DNA from: Clostridia bacterium
GTDB lineage: Bacteria; Bacillota; Clostridia; Oscillospirales; CAG-272
NCBI GenBank assembly: GCA_017556845.1
Contig: JAFYMA010000168.1
Span: 1 to 8,226 of the forward strand
Direction of reading: 5' to 3'
Length of the DNA stretch: 8,226 nt
The translations under genes were made by a program, and so were the position numbers. The notes under the pieces were generated by a model. That model had not been told where the DNA came from. It did no database searches and was given only the letters and a program-made list of their open reading frames with translations. Of this stretch, positions 1-7,201 are shown in pieces. How positions within the stretch are numbered: position 1 is the first letter of the stretch; each line of letters begins with the position of its first letter.

Positions 1-1065
1 AACTCTGAGCTGGTAGCCCTTGAAATCGCCAACGATTGCTTTGATATCAACAACATCGCCTGCTTCAATGCCCTCAAGTGCGGGGATTCTGTAGATGTTG
101 ATGGAATTCTCGCCCTCTGTTACAGGTGTGTTACCGTCTGTTGCGATCTCACCGATCGTTACGTTCTTTATAAGAACGGGGCAAGCCTCAATATTGCCTG
201 CTTCCTGATCTGCAAGAATGTCAGCAATAGTTGTTTCTTTATATTCAACCTCATTATTGGAGCTTACGATCTCAACGATAGAAGCACCGCTGAGCTGTTC
301 AAGACCGTTGTAAGAGCCACGTGTACCTGTTGCCTTTACGATGTCGCCAACCTTAATCTCGGAATTAGCCTCAGCAAGATAAGCAACGATACCTGCTGTA
401 GCATCGTATACGTAAACATTTCTTCCGTCAATGAAAGAAACGAGAGCTTCAATGTAGCAAACCGTACCTGTAGAAGTAGCACGTGCATCCTTTACGGATA
501 TGTATTCAATGGGAGCCTCTTCAGCCTCGCCGCTTACCTTGTAAAGAGCGAAGTTGCAGGGATATCCTTCAGGGTTTCCGCTAACGGTTGATGTCTTGTA
601 TGCACGGAACTTGCTGTCGCTTGCTGCATTAGCGCAAAGAAGAACTGTGTCAGCGCCAACACCCTTGAACTGGAAAGTGCCGCTTGCAAACGCTGCATCC
701 CAGGAATAATCGCCTGTAGCGATACCGTTTGTATTACCGCCCTTGGGAGCGATCGATGTGCCATTGGAATCTGTAAGCTTTACAGATGTACCGCTGACTG
801 TAACAGTCCATACCATGTCAGGCGTAACTTCTGTTATCTTACCTGCTTCAGGTGTTACAGCCTTGTTCATTACCCATGAGGACGAGTAAGTCGTCATAGC
901 AAATCCCGTTTCAGTAACGATAACGTATTCGCCTGTAACGAGCTCGGATGCACTTGTGATCTGTGTAGCAGTTGCGGCAGCCGAAGCTGTGAAAGGTACA
1001 GCTGCGATAGCAAGAACAGCAACAAGCATAACAGAAACAAGCTTTGTTAAACTTCTTTTGTTCAT
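1..1065 (-). CDS. Secreted OB-fold (YhcR-like) surface protein, 3' end outside window
   Basis: This frame is open from an ATG at 1063-1065 to the window edge, giving 355 residues with no stop, so the C-terminus is missing. Residues 1-30 form a signal peptide: basic start (MNKRSLTK), hydrophobic core, and an ASA/A cleavage site near residue 29. Residues about 35-178 are a beta-rich region (ELVTGEYVIV ... KFRAYKTST ... NPEGYPCNFALYKV) that I have seen only in secreted multidomain proteins of anaerobes; its function is unknown to me. Residues about 188-268 (NVYVYDATAGIVAYL, IKVGDIVKATGTRGSYNGLEQL) fit an OB-fold of the YhcR type, and residues about 275-355 look like a second, related module (EAGDVVDIKAIVGDFKGYQL). 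Such modules often precede endonuclease/exonuclease/phosphatase or nucleotidase domains, or a surface anchor, but which follows here cannot be seen. The start is supported by GGAGG 5 nt upstream and a promoter behind it. The reading frame and export are well supported; the OB-fold call is moderate. Confidence 0.82.
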   Translation of the reverse strand, partial: MNKRSLTKLVSVMLVAVLAIAAVPFTASAAATATQITSASELVTGEYVIVTETGFAMTTYSSSWVMNKAVTPEAGKITEVTPDMVWTVTVSGTSVKLTDSNGTSIAPKGGNTNGIATGDYSWDAAFASGTFQFKGVGADTVLLCANAASDSKFRAYKTSTVSGNPEGYPCNFALYKVSGEAEEAPIEYISVKDARATSTGTVCYIEALVSFIDGRNVYVYDATAGIVAYLAEANSEIKVGDIVKATGTRGSYNGLEQLSGASIVEIVSSNNEVEYKETTIADILADQEAGNIEACPVLIKNVTIGEIATDGNTPVTEGENSINIYRIPALEGIEAGDVVDIKAIVGDFKGYQLRV

Positions 1066-1070
1066 AAGAA

Positions 1071-1075
1071 CCTCC
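1071..1075 (-). promoter_or_regulatory. Ribosome binding site of the OB-fold protein
   Basis: A perfect GGAGG on the minus strand lies 5 nt before the ATG at 1065. It fixes the start codon of the secreted protein that runs off the left edge. Confidence 0.85.
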
Positions 1076-1089
1076 AATAAATTTTCTTA

Positions 1090-1111
1090 ACGGTAATAAT
1101 CATCAAACCGT
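1090..1111 (-). other. Small hairpin potential at the 5' end of the mRNA leader
   Basis: ACGGT and ACCGT (1090-1094 and 1107-1111) form a 5-bp inverted repeat around a 12-nt AT-rich loop, right at the predicted transcription start of the OB-fold gene. Read as RNA it could form a short 5' hairpin. The stem is short enough to arise by chance, and no riboswitch features accompany it. Confidence 0.25.
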
Positions 1112-1117
1112 CGACAC

Positions 1118-1146
1118 ATTATAACATAAAAATAAGATTAATGCAA
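1118..1146 (-). promoter_or_regulatory. Sigma-A type promoter of the OB-fold protein, extended -10
   Basis: On the minus strand the -10 box is TATAAT (1118-1123), preceded by TGT, which makes a TGnTATAAT extended -10. A 17-bp spacer separates it from TTGCAT (1141-1146), a weak -35 that matches only the TTG. Transcription should start near 1111, leaving a leader of roughly 45 nt. This suggests the gene is transcribed independently of the hydrolase gene before it. It is a sequence-only prediction. Confidence 0.75.
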
Positions 1147-1151
1147 TACCC

Positions 1152-1163
1152 AAAATGCATTTT
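1152..1163. repeat. Perfect 12-bp palindrome AAAATGCATTTT beside the -35 box
   Basis: The palindrome ends a few bases upstream of the -35 box (1141-1146) of the OB-fold gene's promoter. That is a plausible place for a dimeric regulator to bind. It is AT-rich, so chance is a real alternative. I found no second copy in the other intergenic region. Confidence 0.3.
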
Positions 1164-1196
1164 ATTTGTTTTTTTACGATAATTGATGTTTTAATT

Positions 1197-4100
1197 TCAA
1201 AGCCGAATTCTTTTTTTGTTAAAACTCACAACAATAGCCGAAAAAGCGATAAATCCGATTAAAATATACGATACGGTATTATCCGAAGTATCGGGGTTTT
1301 CGGTAAATGAGTTTTCTGTATTTTGAACGAATCGAGCTGTAAGAGCTGTATCTGACATCACGCAAAATCTGTACGTTTCTTCTTTTGAAACGCACTGTCC
1401 GTCAGCGTACCATCCATCGAATACATATCCATCCTTTGCCAACGCAGAAACCTTGGCAAACGAGCCGTAAAAATGCATACCGTTACCGCTTACCGTGCCA
1501 CACGAGCTATCGTCCGATATAGCACTCACAGAATACATCTCACTTGCATTTTCCGCACCTTTAAGATCACTGTCAGAGCCTATCGTCTTATTTTCCGAGT
1601 CCTCAAGAGTCCTTTCAGTACCCGAAATGCGCGCTGTCATACTTTCCCCTTCGGACATCATAACGTCAAAATAATTCGTATTCCGAACGTACATTCCCTC
1701 TGCAGCGTTATATTCGTTAACGCCGTAATTTACGCTGTCATCCGTTCTGCATGTTATTTTGATCTCATAATCGGAATTATCGGGTAAGACCACGAATTTT
1801 TGTCCGTTATCATCAAGTCCGTAAATATACGAGGAATCCTCTATGTACTGCGGTTGCTCGTTTATTATACTTGCCACTGTATTTCCGTTTTTATCATACA
1901 CGGTAACGTCCACATCGCAGTTGACACGAACTACCGAAAAATTCCCGTCATTCATTCCGTTTTCAACGGTATTACCGTAATTATCATCAAGTACAACGAG
2001 CCATGAGTAGCACAGTTCCGGAAAATGTGCACCGGCGAGCGAATCTACGTTCATAACTGCAGTTGTGAAATAGTTTGGATGCTGAACAACGAGATCGAGC
2101 ATAAGCGAAGCAAGCTTTTTACCCGCAGCATCTACTGCCTCCTTATCGTAATCGGTAACGCCCGCATCATCCAACGCTTTTATAAGCCAATCTGAAACCA
2201 CCTGAAATGCGTCCGATTTATCGCCCCACGGATTAAGTCCGCCGTTCCAGACGTATGACCAGGCAAGACTTCCCCACTCGCTTTGTGCGGACGCCATGAC
2301 AGAATCTATCATTATCTTCGATTGAGCATCAGTGCATCCGAAAAATACTGCGCAAATATCTCTTATCTGAGTCTGGTAGCTTGCAACGTAATTGTTGCGG
2401 TTCTTTATAAATTCATTTGAAAGTATCGTTGCATAATTCGATAAAAACAAGCCTTGAGAAAAATTGTTATCCGTATCATCCTGAATGTACGATATAGGCT
2501 CACCGCCCGGCAGCCAGTTCGATATACCGAGCTTTTTCATTTGAAAATCGTCTACGCGGTACGTTGAAGTACTGTAAAGAGAATAATACACCTTAAGCAT
2601 TTTCTCTTTTAAAAGCTCGTACGTTTCCGGGTCTGCCTCAGGCGACGGAAGGTACAGATCAATACCGTATCTGCAAAAGCCCATAGCAGACGGAGCAACA
2701 TACGGAACAGGATCGCTCGAATTAACTATATTGAATATGTTTTTATACTTACTTTGTCCTTTCACCTGCTCTGTAAGAGCTCCTGCGGGAGTTTCAAAGC
2801 AATAAGCAAACACATCGTCAAGCGTGTACGATATTTTTGATGAAAGCATTTCTCCGTCATCAATAGCACCCGCCAGCAGATTGGCTGTTGCCGCCGCTCT
2901 GCTGTATCCCGTAAGCCAAAGCTTGACCTTACCTTCGATATTCTGCTGAGATATATACCCTTTCAAGAACGTCAATACCTCGTTTTTTGCCTGTGCGAAG
3001 CCTTCGTGTTGCCCTGAGGTGCCTATTGTAAAATTACTTGCCCATTCCTGCTCATATCCGCCGCCTCGTACTGCAAGAGCGATAAGCGTGTATTTTTCGC
3101 CGTTTACATATATGGGCATATTACCCGCAATAGCGGCGATAGAATCGGTAGTAGGTTTTTTATAAAACCAATCGCTTGCTGCAATGTTTTCCTTTTTCAC
3201 TCCGATATCGTGCAAAAGCTTTTCTGCATTTTGACTTTTTTGCGTATAATCGACCTGATCGCCGATCTCGCTTCCGAATGCCGACATAGCATAGCTCAGT
3301 GACATTGTAGAAAGGCTTGAATTGTACTCGTACGAGCTGTTTGAAAAATAATCGCTCGTATAATAACACGTCAAAGGATAATCTTCACCGGATTGAAAGT
3401 TGAACGTGATTTTTTTCAGTCTGTTAGAGATCAGCCCCGAAATTTCCGAAAACGCAAGGTCAAGCCCTTCAACGTCGGAAACGGAATAAAAATGGTCCTC
3501 AAAATCGGCTATATCCGCCGCTGTCATTTGAAAAAATGATGCTAACTTTCTTCCCTGCTGCGGAATATTCTCCATTGATCGAAAAAGACCTATTGAATAA
3601 ACGTAAACTCCGTCATCCTTCAGGCTTTGCGCAGCAGTTATAGCTGAATTTGCATAAGCGTACAGATGAACAGACGTATCAAATCTGTAACACTCACTTG
3701 CTATCGTATCCTGATTATAAAGACCGCTGTAATCGTACTTTCCGTTATTCGTTATACCGGTAGATACAAGTATCACACTTTTTATTGCGTTGACAGGTGC
3801 ATTTTCAAGCACGCTTTCCGCCATTTCCAAGCCTGAAGATATATCGCGCATATTATCCTGCGGTTCTATTGCCCTTATCTTCTGTGATAAAAGATCAATA
3901 TCCGACGTAAAATCAGACAGCAGATACGCCTGCGATCTATATGTAATTACAGAAACATAATTTTTGTCAGAAGATTTAGCCACCGATGATAAAAATCTTT
4001 CAGATGCATCCTTCACCGCGTCAATTGACGTATCAGCGGTATAGATCACCTTTCCTGCATTTCTGAAATTTGCTTCGTTTGAAGAATCCAGCACAAGAAC

Positions 4101-4208
4101 AGTATACCTCGGCAAAGAATTTACAGATACCGTATCAGCATAAACGATCACGGGAATACATGCGAATACGACGGACAAAACTGTAAGTAACGATATTATC
4201 CTTTTCAA
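1197..4208 (-). CDS. Exported VWA-like/lipase-like multidomain surface protein (1003 aa)
   Basis: Residues 1-25 are a signal peptide (MKRIISLLTVLSVVF..., VYA/D). Residues about 32-262 resemble a von Willebrand A domain, but the MIDAS is degraded: DSSNE (41-45) in place of DxSxS, MRDISSGL (120-127) without the usual Thr, and VSTG (148-151) in place of TDG. Residues about 325-745 look like a lipase class 3-type alpha/beta hydrolase: LAVRGG (378-383) near the oxyanion region, nucleophile elbow GYSRA (434-438, Ser436), FETPAG (471-476), NSSDPVPYV (496-504, candidate Asp499) and GAHFPE (726-731, candidate His728). Residues about 755-860 are beta-rich. Residues about 890-961 resemble a divergent InlB-type repeat (GYVFDGWYADG). 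The tail has NPDTSD (971-976), a hydrophobic segment (about 979-996) and KKRIRL, a surface-anchor layout. The substrate is unknown. The start is TTG with GGAGG 6 nt upstream; no in-frame ATG is near. Esterase activity at the cell surface is inferred from the motifs. Confidence 0.85.
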   Translation of the reverse strand: MKRIISLLTVLSVVFACIPVIVYADTVSVNSLPRYTVLVLDSSNEANFRNAGKVIYTADTSIDAVKDASERFLSSVAKSSDKNYVSVITYRSQAYLLSDFTSDIDLLSQKIRAIEPQDNMRDISSGLEMAESVLENAPVNAIKSVILVSTGITNNGKYDYSGLYNQDTIASECYRFDTSVHLYAYANSAITAAQSLKDDGVYVYSIGLFRSMENIPQQGRKLASFFQMTAADIADFEDHFYSVSDVEGLDLAFSEISGLISNRLKKITFNFQSGEDYPLTCYYTSDYFSNSSYEYNSSLSTMSLSYAMSAFGSEIGDQVDYTQKSQNAEKLLHDIGVKKENIAASDWFYKKPTTDSIAAIAGNMPIYVNGEKYTLIALAVRGGGYEQEWASNFTIGTSGQHEGFAQAKNEVLTFLKGYISQQNIEGKVKLWLTGYSRAAATANLLAGAIDDGEMLSSKISYTLDDVFAYCFETPAGALTEQVKGQSKYKNIFNIVNSSDPVPYVAPSAMGFCRYGIDLYLPSPEADPETYELLKEKMLKVYYSLYSTSTYRVDDFQMKKLGISNWLPGGEPISYIQDDTDNNFSQGLFLSNYATILSNEFIKNRNNYVASYQTQIRDICAVFFGCTDAQSKIMIDSVMASAQSEWGSLAWSYVWNGGLNPWGDKSDAFQVVSDWLIKALDDAGVTDYDKEAVDAAGKKLASLMLDLVVQHPNYFTTAVMNVDSLAGAHFPELCYSWLVVLDDNYGNTVENGMNDGNFSVVRVNCDVDVTVYDKNGNTVASIINEQPQYIEDSSYIYGLDDNGQKFVVLPDNSDYEIKITCRTDDSVNYGVNEYNAAEGMYVRNTNYFDVMMSEGESMTARISGTERTLEDSENKTIGSDSDLKGAENASEMYSVSAISDDSSCGTVSGNGMHFYGSFAKVSALAKDGYVFDGWYADGQCVSKEETYRFCVMSDTALTARFVQNTENSFTENPDTSDNTVSYILIGFIAFSAIVVSFNKKRIRL

Positions 4209-4219
4209 TTATTTCCTCC
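4206..4219 (-). promoter_or_regulatory. RBS and TTG start of the VWA/lipase-like protein
   Basis: GGAGG (4215-4219, minus strand) stands 6 nt before TTG (4206-4208), which opens directly into a signal peptide. The nearest downstream in-frame Met (residue 120) would remove the signal peptide. The rare start codon is therefore well supported. Confidence 0.85.
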
Positions 4220-4250
4220 GATTTACAACACGATTTATATTACATACTCT

Positions 4251-4279
4251 ATTATACCATAATGTAAAACAAAATTCAA
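4251..4279 (-). promoter_or_regulatory. Sigma-A type promoter of the VWA/lipase-like gene, extended -10
   Basis: On the minus strand TTGAAT (4274-4279) and TATAAT (4251-4256) are separated by 17 bp, and TGG before the -10 makes a TGnTATAAT element. The predicted start is near 4244, leaving a leader of about 35 nt before the TTG codon. The promoter is divergent from the tdk promoter about 90 bp away. Confidence 0.78.
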
Positions 4280-4367
4280 TATAAAACTTTCAATTTAAAT
4301 TTATATGAATAAGACTTGTTCTATTGTAAATTTATGAGGAATTAAGGTGAAAAATTGTTTTTTAATC

Positions 4368-4396
4368 TTGTAAAAAGATCTTCTTTGTGATATAAT
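4368..4396 (+). promoter_or_regulatory. Sigma-A type promoter of the tdk operon, extended -10
   Basis: TTGTAA (4368-4373), a 17-bp spacer, and TATAAT (4391-4396) preceded by TGA give a TGnTATAAT extended -10. Transcription should begin near 4403, about 46 nt before the chosen tdk start. The 8-bp palindrome AAGATCTT (4375-4382) lies inside the spacer. No other promoter or terminator is evident between the genes that follow, so this one probably drives the whole run. Confidence 0.78.
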
Positions 4397-4439
4397 TAAA
4401 AAGGTTTGTCTTTTAATGAAAACTACGCTTGATACACAT

Positions 4440-4443
4440 GGAG
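4440..4443 (+). promoter_or_regulatory. Ribosome binding site that decides the tdk start
   Basis: GGAG lies 5 nt before the ATG at 4449 and favours it over the upstream in-frame ATG at 4416, which has only an AAGG about 11 nt away. Confidence 0.75.
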
Positions 4444-4448
4444 TAATT

Positions 4449-5024
4449 ATGGCTAAATTATACTTTAAATACGGAGCGATGGGGTCTTCAAAAACCGCAA
4501 ACGCTCTTATTACCAAATTCAATTACGAAGAACGCGGTATGCGTGTGTGGCTCATTAAGCCCTCACTTGACGACCGCGACGGTGCCGATACCGTGCGTTC
4601 GCGTATAGGCTTGCAGTCAAAGGCATTTGTCGTTTCAAAAGACATGGATATATACGAGGAGTTTAATAAACAGCAGCCGTGTCACGCAATAATAGCAGAT
4701 GAATGTCAGTTTTTCAAAAAGGAACAGATAGATCAGCTCAGAAAAATCGTTGATGATCTTGACGTACCGGTTCTCTGCTTCGGCTTGCGTACAGACTTTT
4801 TGACGAATTTATTTGAGGGCAGCAGACGTTTGTTTGAAATAGCCGACTCCATAACGGAAATAAAGACGATCTGCTCTTGCGGTAATAAGGCTATTGTAAA
4901 CGCAAGAATAAACGGAAACGGCAAGGTCATAACAACGGGGAGACAGAGACTCATAGGCGGCAACGATTCATACGTTGCAATGTGCCATAAATGTTGGAAA
5001 AACGCAACTAAATCGCAAGATTGA
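4449..5024 (+). CDS. tdk: Thymidine kinase, type II
   Basis: This salvage enzyme transfers the gamma-phosphate of ATP to (deoxy)thymidine to make dTMP in the cytoplasm. At 191 residues it has the usual bacterial TK length. Visible motifs are the P-loop GAMGSSKT (9-16), the Walker B/catalytic DECQ (84-87, with Glu85 as the expected base), FGLRTDF (111-117), the lasso and thymidine-binding stretch around IGGNDSYVAMC (169-179), and zinc ligands CxC (142, 144) and CxxC (179, 182). I chose the ATG at 4449 because GGAG lies 5 nt upstream and translation opens with the family-typical AKLYFKYGAMG. An in-frame ATG at 4416 would add 11 unrelated residues, sits only about 13 nt from the predicted transcript start and lacks a good RBS. 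It is first in the nucleotide operon, 12 nt before the next gene. Confidence 0.95.
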   Translation: MAKLYFKYGAMGSSKTANALITKFNYEERGMRVWLIKPSLDDRDGADTVRSRIGLQSKAFVVSKDMDIYEEFNKQQPCHAIIADECQFFKKEQIDQLRKIVDDLDVPVLCFGLRTDFLTNLFEGSRRLFEIADSITEIKTICSCGNKAIVNARINGNGKVITTGRQRLIGGNDSYVAMCHKCWKNATKSQD

Positions 5025-5036
5025 AAGGATAAGCAA

Positions 5037-6236
5037 ATGCACAAATACGAAGCTCTTTCCGAACAGCTTTCAAAGCAGATCGAACACGAGATAAAGACCT
5101 TGACGTACAAGGATCTCTCGTTCGACAACAGTAAGGTCATACGCCGTAAGGGTGAGACTGATAAAGCAAACATCTGGCGCACACCGTTTATACGCGATAT
5201 AGACAAAATAATGCACTGTCCGTATTACAGCAGATACGCCGATAAAACCCAGGTATTTTCGTTTTACAAAAATGATGATATAACAAGACGCAATCTGCAC
5301 GTTCAGCTTGTATCAAGAATATCACGAACGATAGGAGCAACGCTTCATTTGAACCTTGATCTTATTGAGGCGATAGCTCTCGGACACGATATAGGACATC
5401 CCGCATTTGCACACACAGGCGAACGCCATCTTGACGAATTGTACAGAAAACACACGGGAAAAAGATTTTTACACAATCTTCAATCAGTGCGTGTGCTTGA
5501 TAAGATATTTCCTTATAACATATCGTTGCAGACTCTTCACGATATAGCCGCACATAACGGTGAATTGGAGCTTGACGAATACGCTCCGGTTCCTATTGAA
5601 AGCTTTGAAGATTTTGATGCGCTTATGGAAAAATGCCACGAAAGCATTGAATTTTCAAATCATCTTATTCCCTGCACGCTTGAGGGCGCCGTAGTCAGAA
5701 TATCCGATATAATTGCATATCTCGGTAAGGACCGTCAGGATGCGGTACGTGCAAAAATAGTTGACGAAGCAGATTTCTATGATGAGGAAATAGGCTCTAT
5801 CAATGCCGAAATAATAAATAATCTCGTTGTAAATATCATTGAAAACAGCTACGGAAAGCCTTATATAAAGCTTGATAAAAAGCATTTTGAAGCATTAAGA
5901 AAGCTAAAGCGTGAGAATTACAAGAAAATATACAATCATCCAAAATCAAAAGAGCTTTTGGACGTTACGGTAAAGCCGATGATGTCAGATATATACGGTC
6001 AGCTTCTTGACGATTTAAAAAACAACAACAGACGTTCACCGATATTCACTCATCATATAGCACAGGTCAACCAGATATATTATCTGCATTCAACTCCATA
6101 CGAAAAGACAGAGCCAAATCAGCTCGTTGTTGACTATATTGCAAGTATGACGGACGATTATTTCATCGAGCTTCACCAATATTTATTTCCTGACTCTAAG
6201 TACCCTGTTGTATACAGAGGATATTTTGATGATTAA
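5037..6236 (+). CDS. dGTPase-like HD-domain dNTP triphosphohydrolase
   Basis: Enzymes of this family hydrolyse dNTPs, classically dGTP, to the deoxynucleoside and tripolyphosphate, using a metal held by an HD site. The protein has 399 residues, within the family range. Signature blocks are RTPFIRDIDKI (48-58), YYSRYADKTQVF (63-74), RRNLHVQLVSRI (84-95) with the first metal His88, ALGHDIGHPAFAHTGE (114-129) with His117-Asp118, and RISDIIAYLGKD (221-232) with Asp224. The H...HD...D set is therefore complete. The C-terminal VVDYIASMTDDY also fits the dGTPase family. AAAGGA (5024-5029) lies 7 nt before the ATG and overlaps the tdk stop codon. Its place after tdk suggests a role in balancing dNTP pools. 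Which dNTP it prefers, and whether it needs an activator nucleotide, cannot be read from sequence. Confidence 0.88.
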   Translation: MHKYEALSEQLSKQIEHEIKTLTYKDLSFDNSKVIRRKGETDKANIWRTPFIRDIDKIMHCPYYSRYADKTQVFSFYKNDDITRRNLHVQLVSRISRTIGATLHLNLDLIEAIALGHDIGHPAFAHTGERHLDELYRKHTGKRFLHNLQSVRVLDKIFPYNISLQTLHDIAAHNGELELDEYAPVPIESFEDFDALMEKCHESIEFSNHLIPCTLEGAVVRISDIIAYLGKDRQDAVRAKIVDEADFYDEEIGSINAEIINNLVVNIIENSYGKPYIKLDKKHFEALRKLKRENYKKIYNHPKSKELLDVTVKPMMSDIYGQLLDDLKNNNRRSPIFTHHIAQVNQIYYLHSTPYEKTEPNQLVVDYIASMTDDYFIELHQYLFPDSKYPVVYRGYFDD

Positions 6237-6256
6237 CAACGCAAAGGAGCTTAAAA

Positions 6257-7201
6257 ATGTTTGAAGATATATTCAATGCCATAAAAGAAAACTCAACTAT
6301 CATTATTCACAGACACAAAAACCCCGACGGCGATGCTTTGGGCAGTCAGATAGGCTTGAAGGCAATACTCAAGGAAAATTTTCCTGATAAGACCGTATAC
6401 GCAGTAGGTGACATTGCAGGCAGATATGCATTTATGGATGGCTCTGCAATGGATGAGATCGACGATTCAATATACAAAGATGCTCTTGCAATAGTGCTTG
6501 ACACGTCAGCCTCTGCACTTATAAGTGACGAAAGATATAAAACCGCCAAGACTACGGCAAGAATAGACCATCACATTTTTTGCGAGAAGATCACAGAAAA
6601 CGAGGTAACTGACACAAGCTATGAAAGCTGCTGCGGACTGATAACCGAATTTGCATTGGAGTGCGGTCTGAAGCTGTCAAGTGTATCGGCAAAGGCGCTT
6701 TACACAGGTATGGTAACCGATTCGGGAAGATTCCGTTACGATTCCACAAGCCATAATACATTTCGTCTCGCATCGGAGCTTATGAAGCAAAGCTTTGATA
6801 CAAACAGTATTTTTTCAAATCTTTACGCAGATGATTTCGAGTTTATCCGCTTAAGAGCAAAGTTCATCCTTAAAATATGCCTTACCGAATACGGCGTAGC
6901 ATATATATACACGGATAAGCAGGAGGCTATGTCGTACGGTGTTGATACCTTTACCCTATCACGCAGTATGGTAAATACAATGGGTGATATAAAGGGCATA
7001 AACATCTGGGTGAATTTCACCGAAACGGATAACGGTGTTCTTGCGGAGCTTCGCTCAAATAAGCACAATATAAACCCCGTAGCCGTAAAATACGGCGGCG
7101 GCGGTCACGCAAAAGCGAGCGGTGCAACGCTTAAAAACCGTGAAGAAGCTATGAATATGTTAAACGATCTTATAAAATACAATAAGGAAGAAGACAAATG
7201 A
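6257..7201 (+). CDS. DHH/DHHA1 phosphoesterase, NrnA-like (first copy)
   Basis: NrnA-type enzymes degrade 2-5 nt RNAs and dephosphorylate pAp to AMP; relatives cleave pApA or cyclic dinucleotides. The protein has 314 residues, typical for NrnA. DHH motifs are HRHKNPDGDALGS (18-30; His20, Asp24, Asp26), LDTS (81-84; Asp82), RIDHH (102-106) and TGMVTDSGRFR (150-160; Asp155). The DHHA1 domain has LRS (265-267) and GGGGH (280-284), the substrate-binding end. All metal ligands expected for the family are present, so it should be active. AAAGGAG (6243-6249) sits 7 nt before the ATG. It follows the dGTPase-like gene by 20 nt and overlaps the next gene, a paralogue, by 4 nt. The exact substrate is not determinable here. 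Confidence 0.9.
   Translation: MFEDIFNAIKENSTIIIHRHKNPDGDALGSQIGLKAILKENFPDKTVYAVGDIAGRYAFMDGSAMDEIDDSIYKDALAIVLDTSASALISDERYKTAKTTARIDHHIFCEKITENEVTDTSYESCCGLITEFALECGLKLSSVSAKALYTGMVTDSGRFRYDSTSHNTFRLASELMKQSFDTNSIFSNLYADDFEFIRLRAKFILKICLTEYGVAYIYTDKQEAMSYGVDTFTLSRSMVNTMGDIKGINIWVNFTETDNGVLAELRSNKHNINPVAVKYGGGGHAKASGATLKNREEAMNMLNDLIKYNKEEDK

Noticed and set aside
534..764. 76-codon minus-strand open frame
   Set aside because: It lies inside the secreted OB-fold gene in another frame of the same strand, with no RBS or recognisable protein features.
1152..1172. Palindrome followed by a T-rich run, resembling a plus-strand intrinsic terminator
   Set aside because: The stem is entirely AT-rich apart from one GC step, the T run is interrupted, and no plus-strand gene lies upstream. 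No convincing terminator was found after the VWA/lipase-like gene either.
1473..2006. Two plus-strand open frames of 104 and 68 codons
   Set aside because: Both are antisense to the VWA/lipase-like gene, have low-complexity translations and lack ribosome binding sites.
4292..4301. AATTTAAATT palindrome in the divergent region
   Set aside because: It contains only A and T in an AT-rich spacer, so it is expected by chance.
4305..4337. Possible 10-residue leader peptide before tdk
   Set aside because: It lies upstream of the predicted tdk promoter and has no RBS, so it is not part of that transcript.
4416..4448. Upstream ATG extending tdk by 11 residues
   Set aside because: It has a poor RBS, is too close to the predicted transcript start, and the added residues are not part of the thymidine kinase family N-terminus.
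4733..5206. 157-codon minus-strand open frame
   Set aside because: It spans the tdk/dGTPase-like junction on the opposite strand. Both sense genes have strong family motifs, so this is a shadow.
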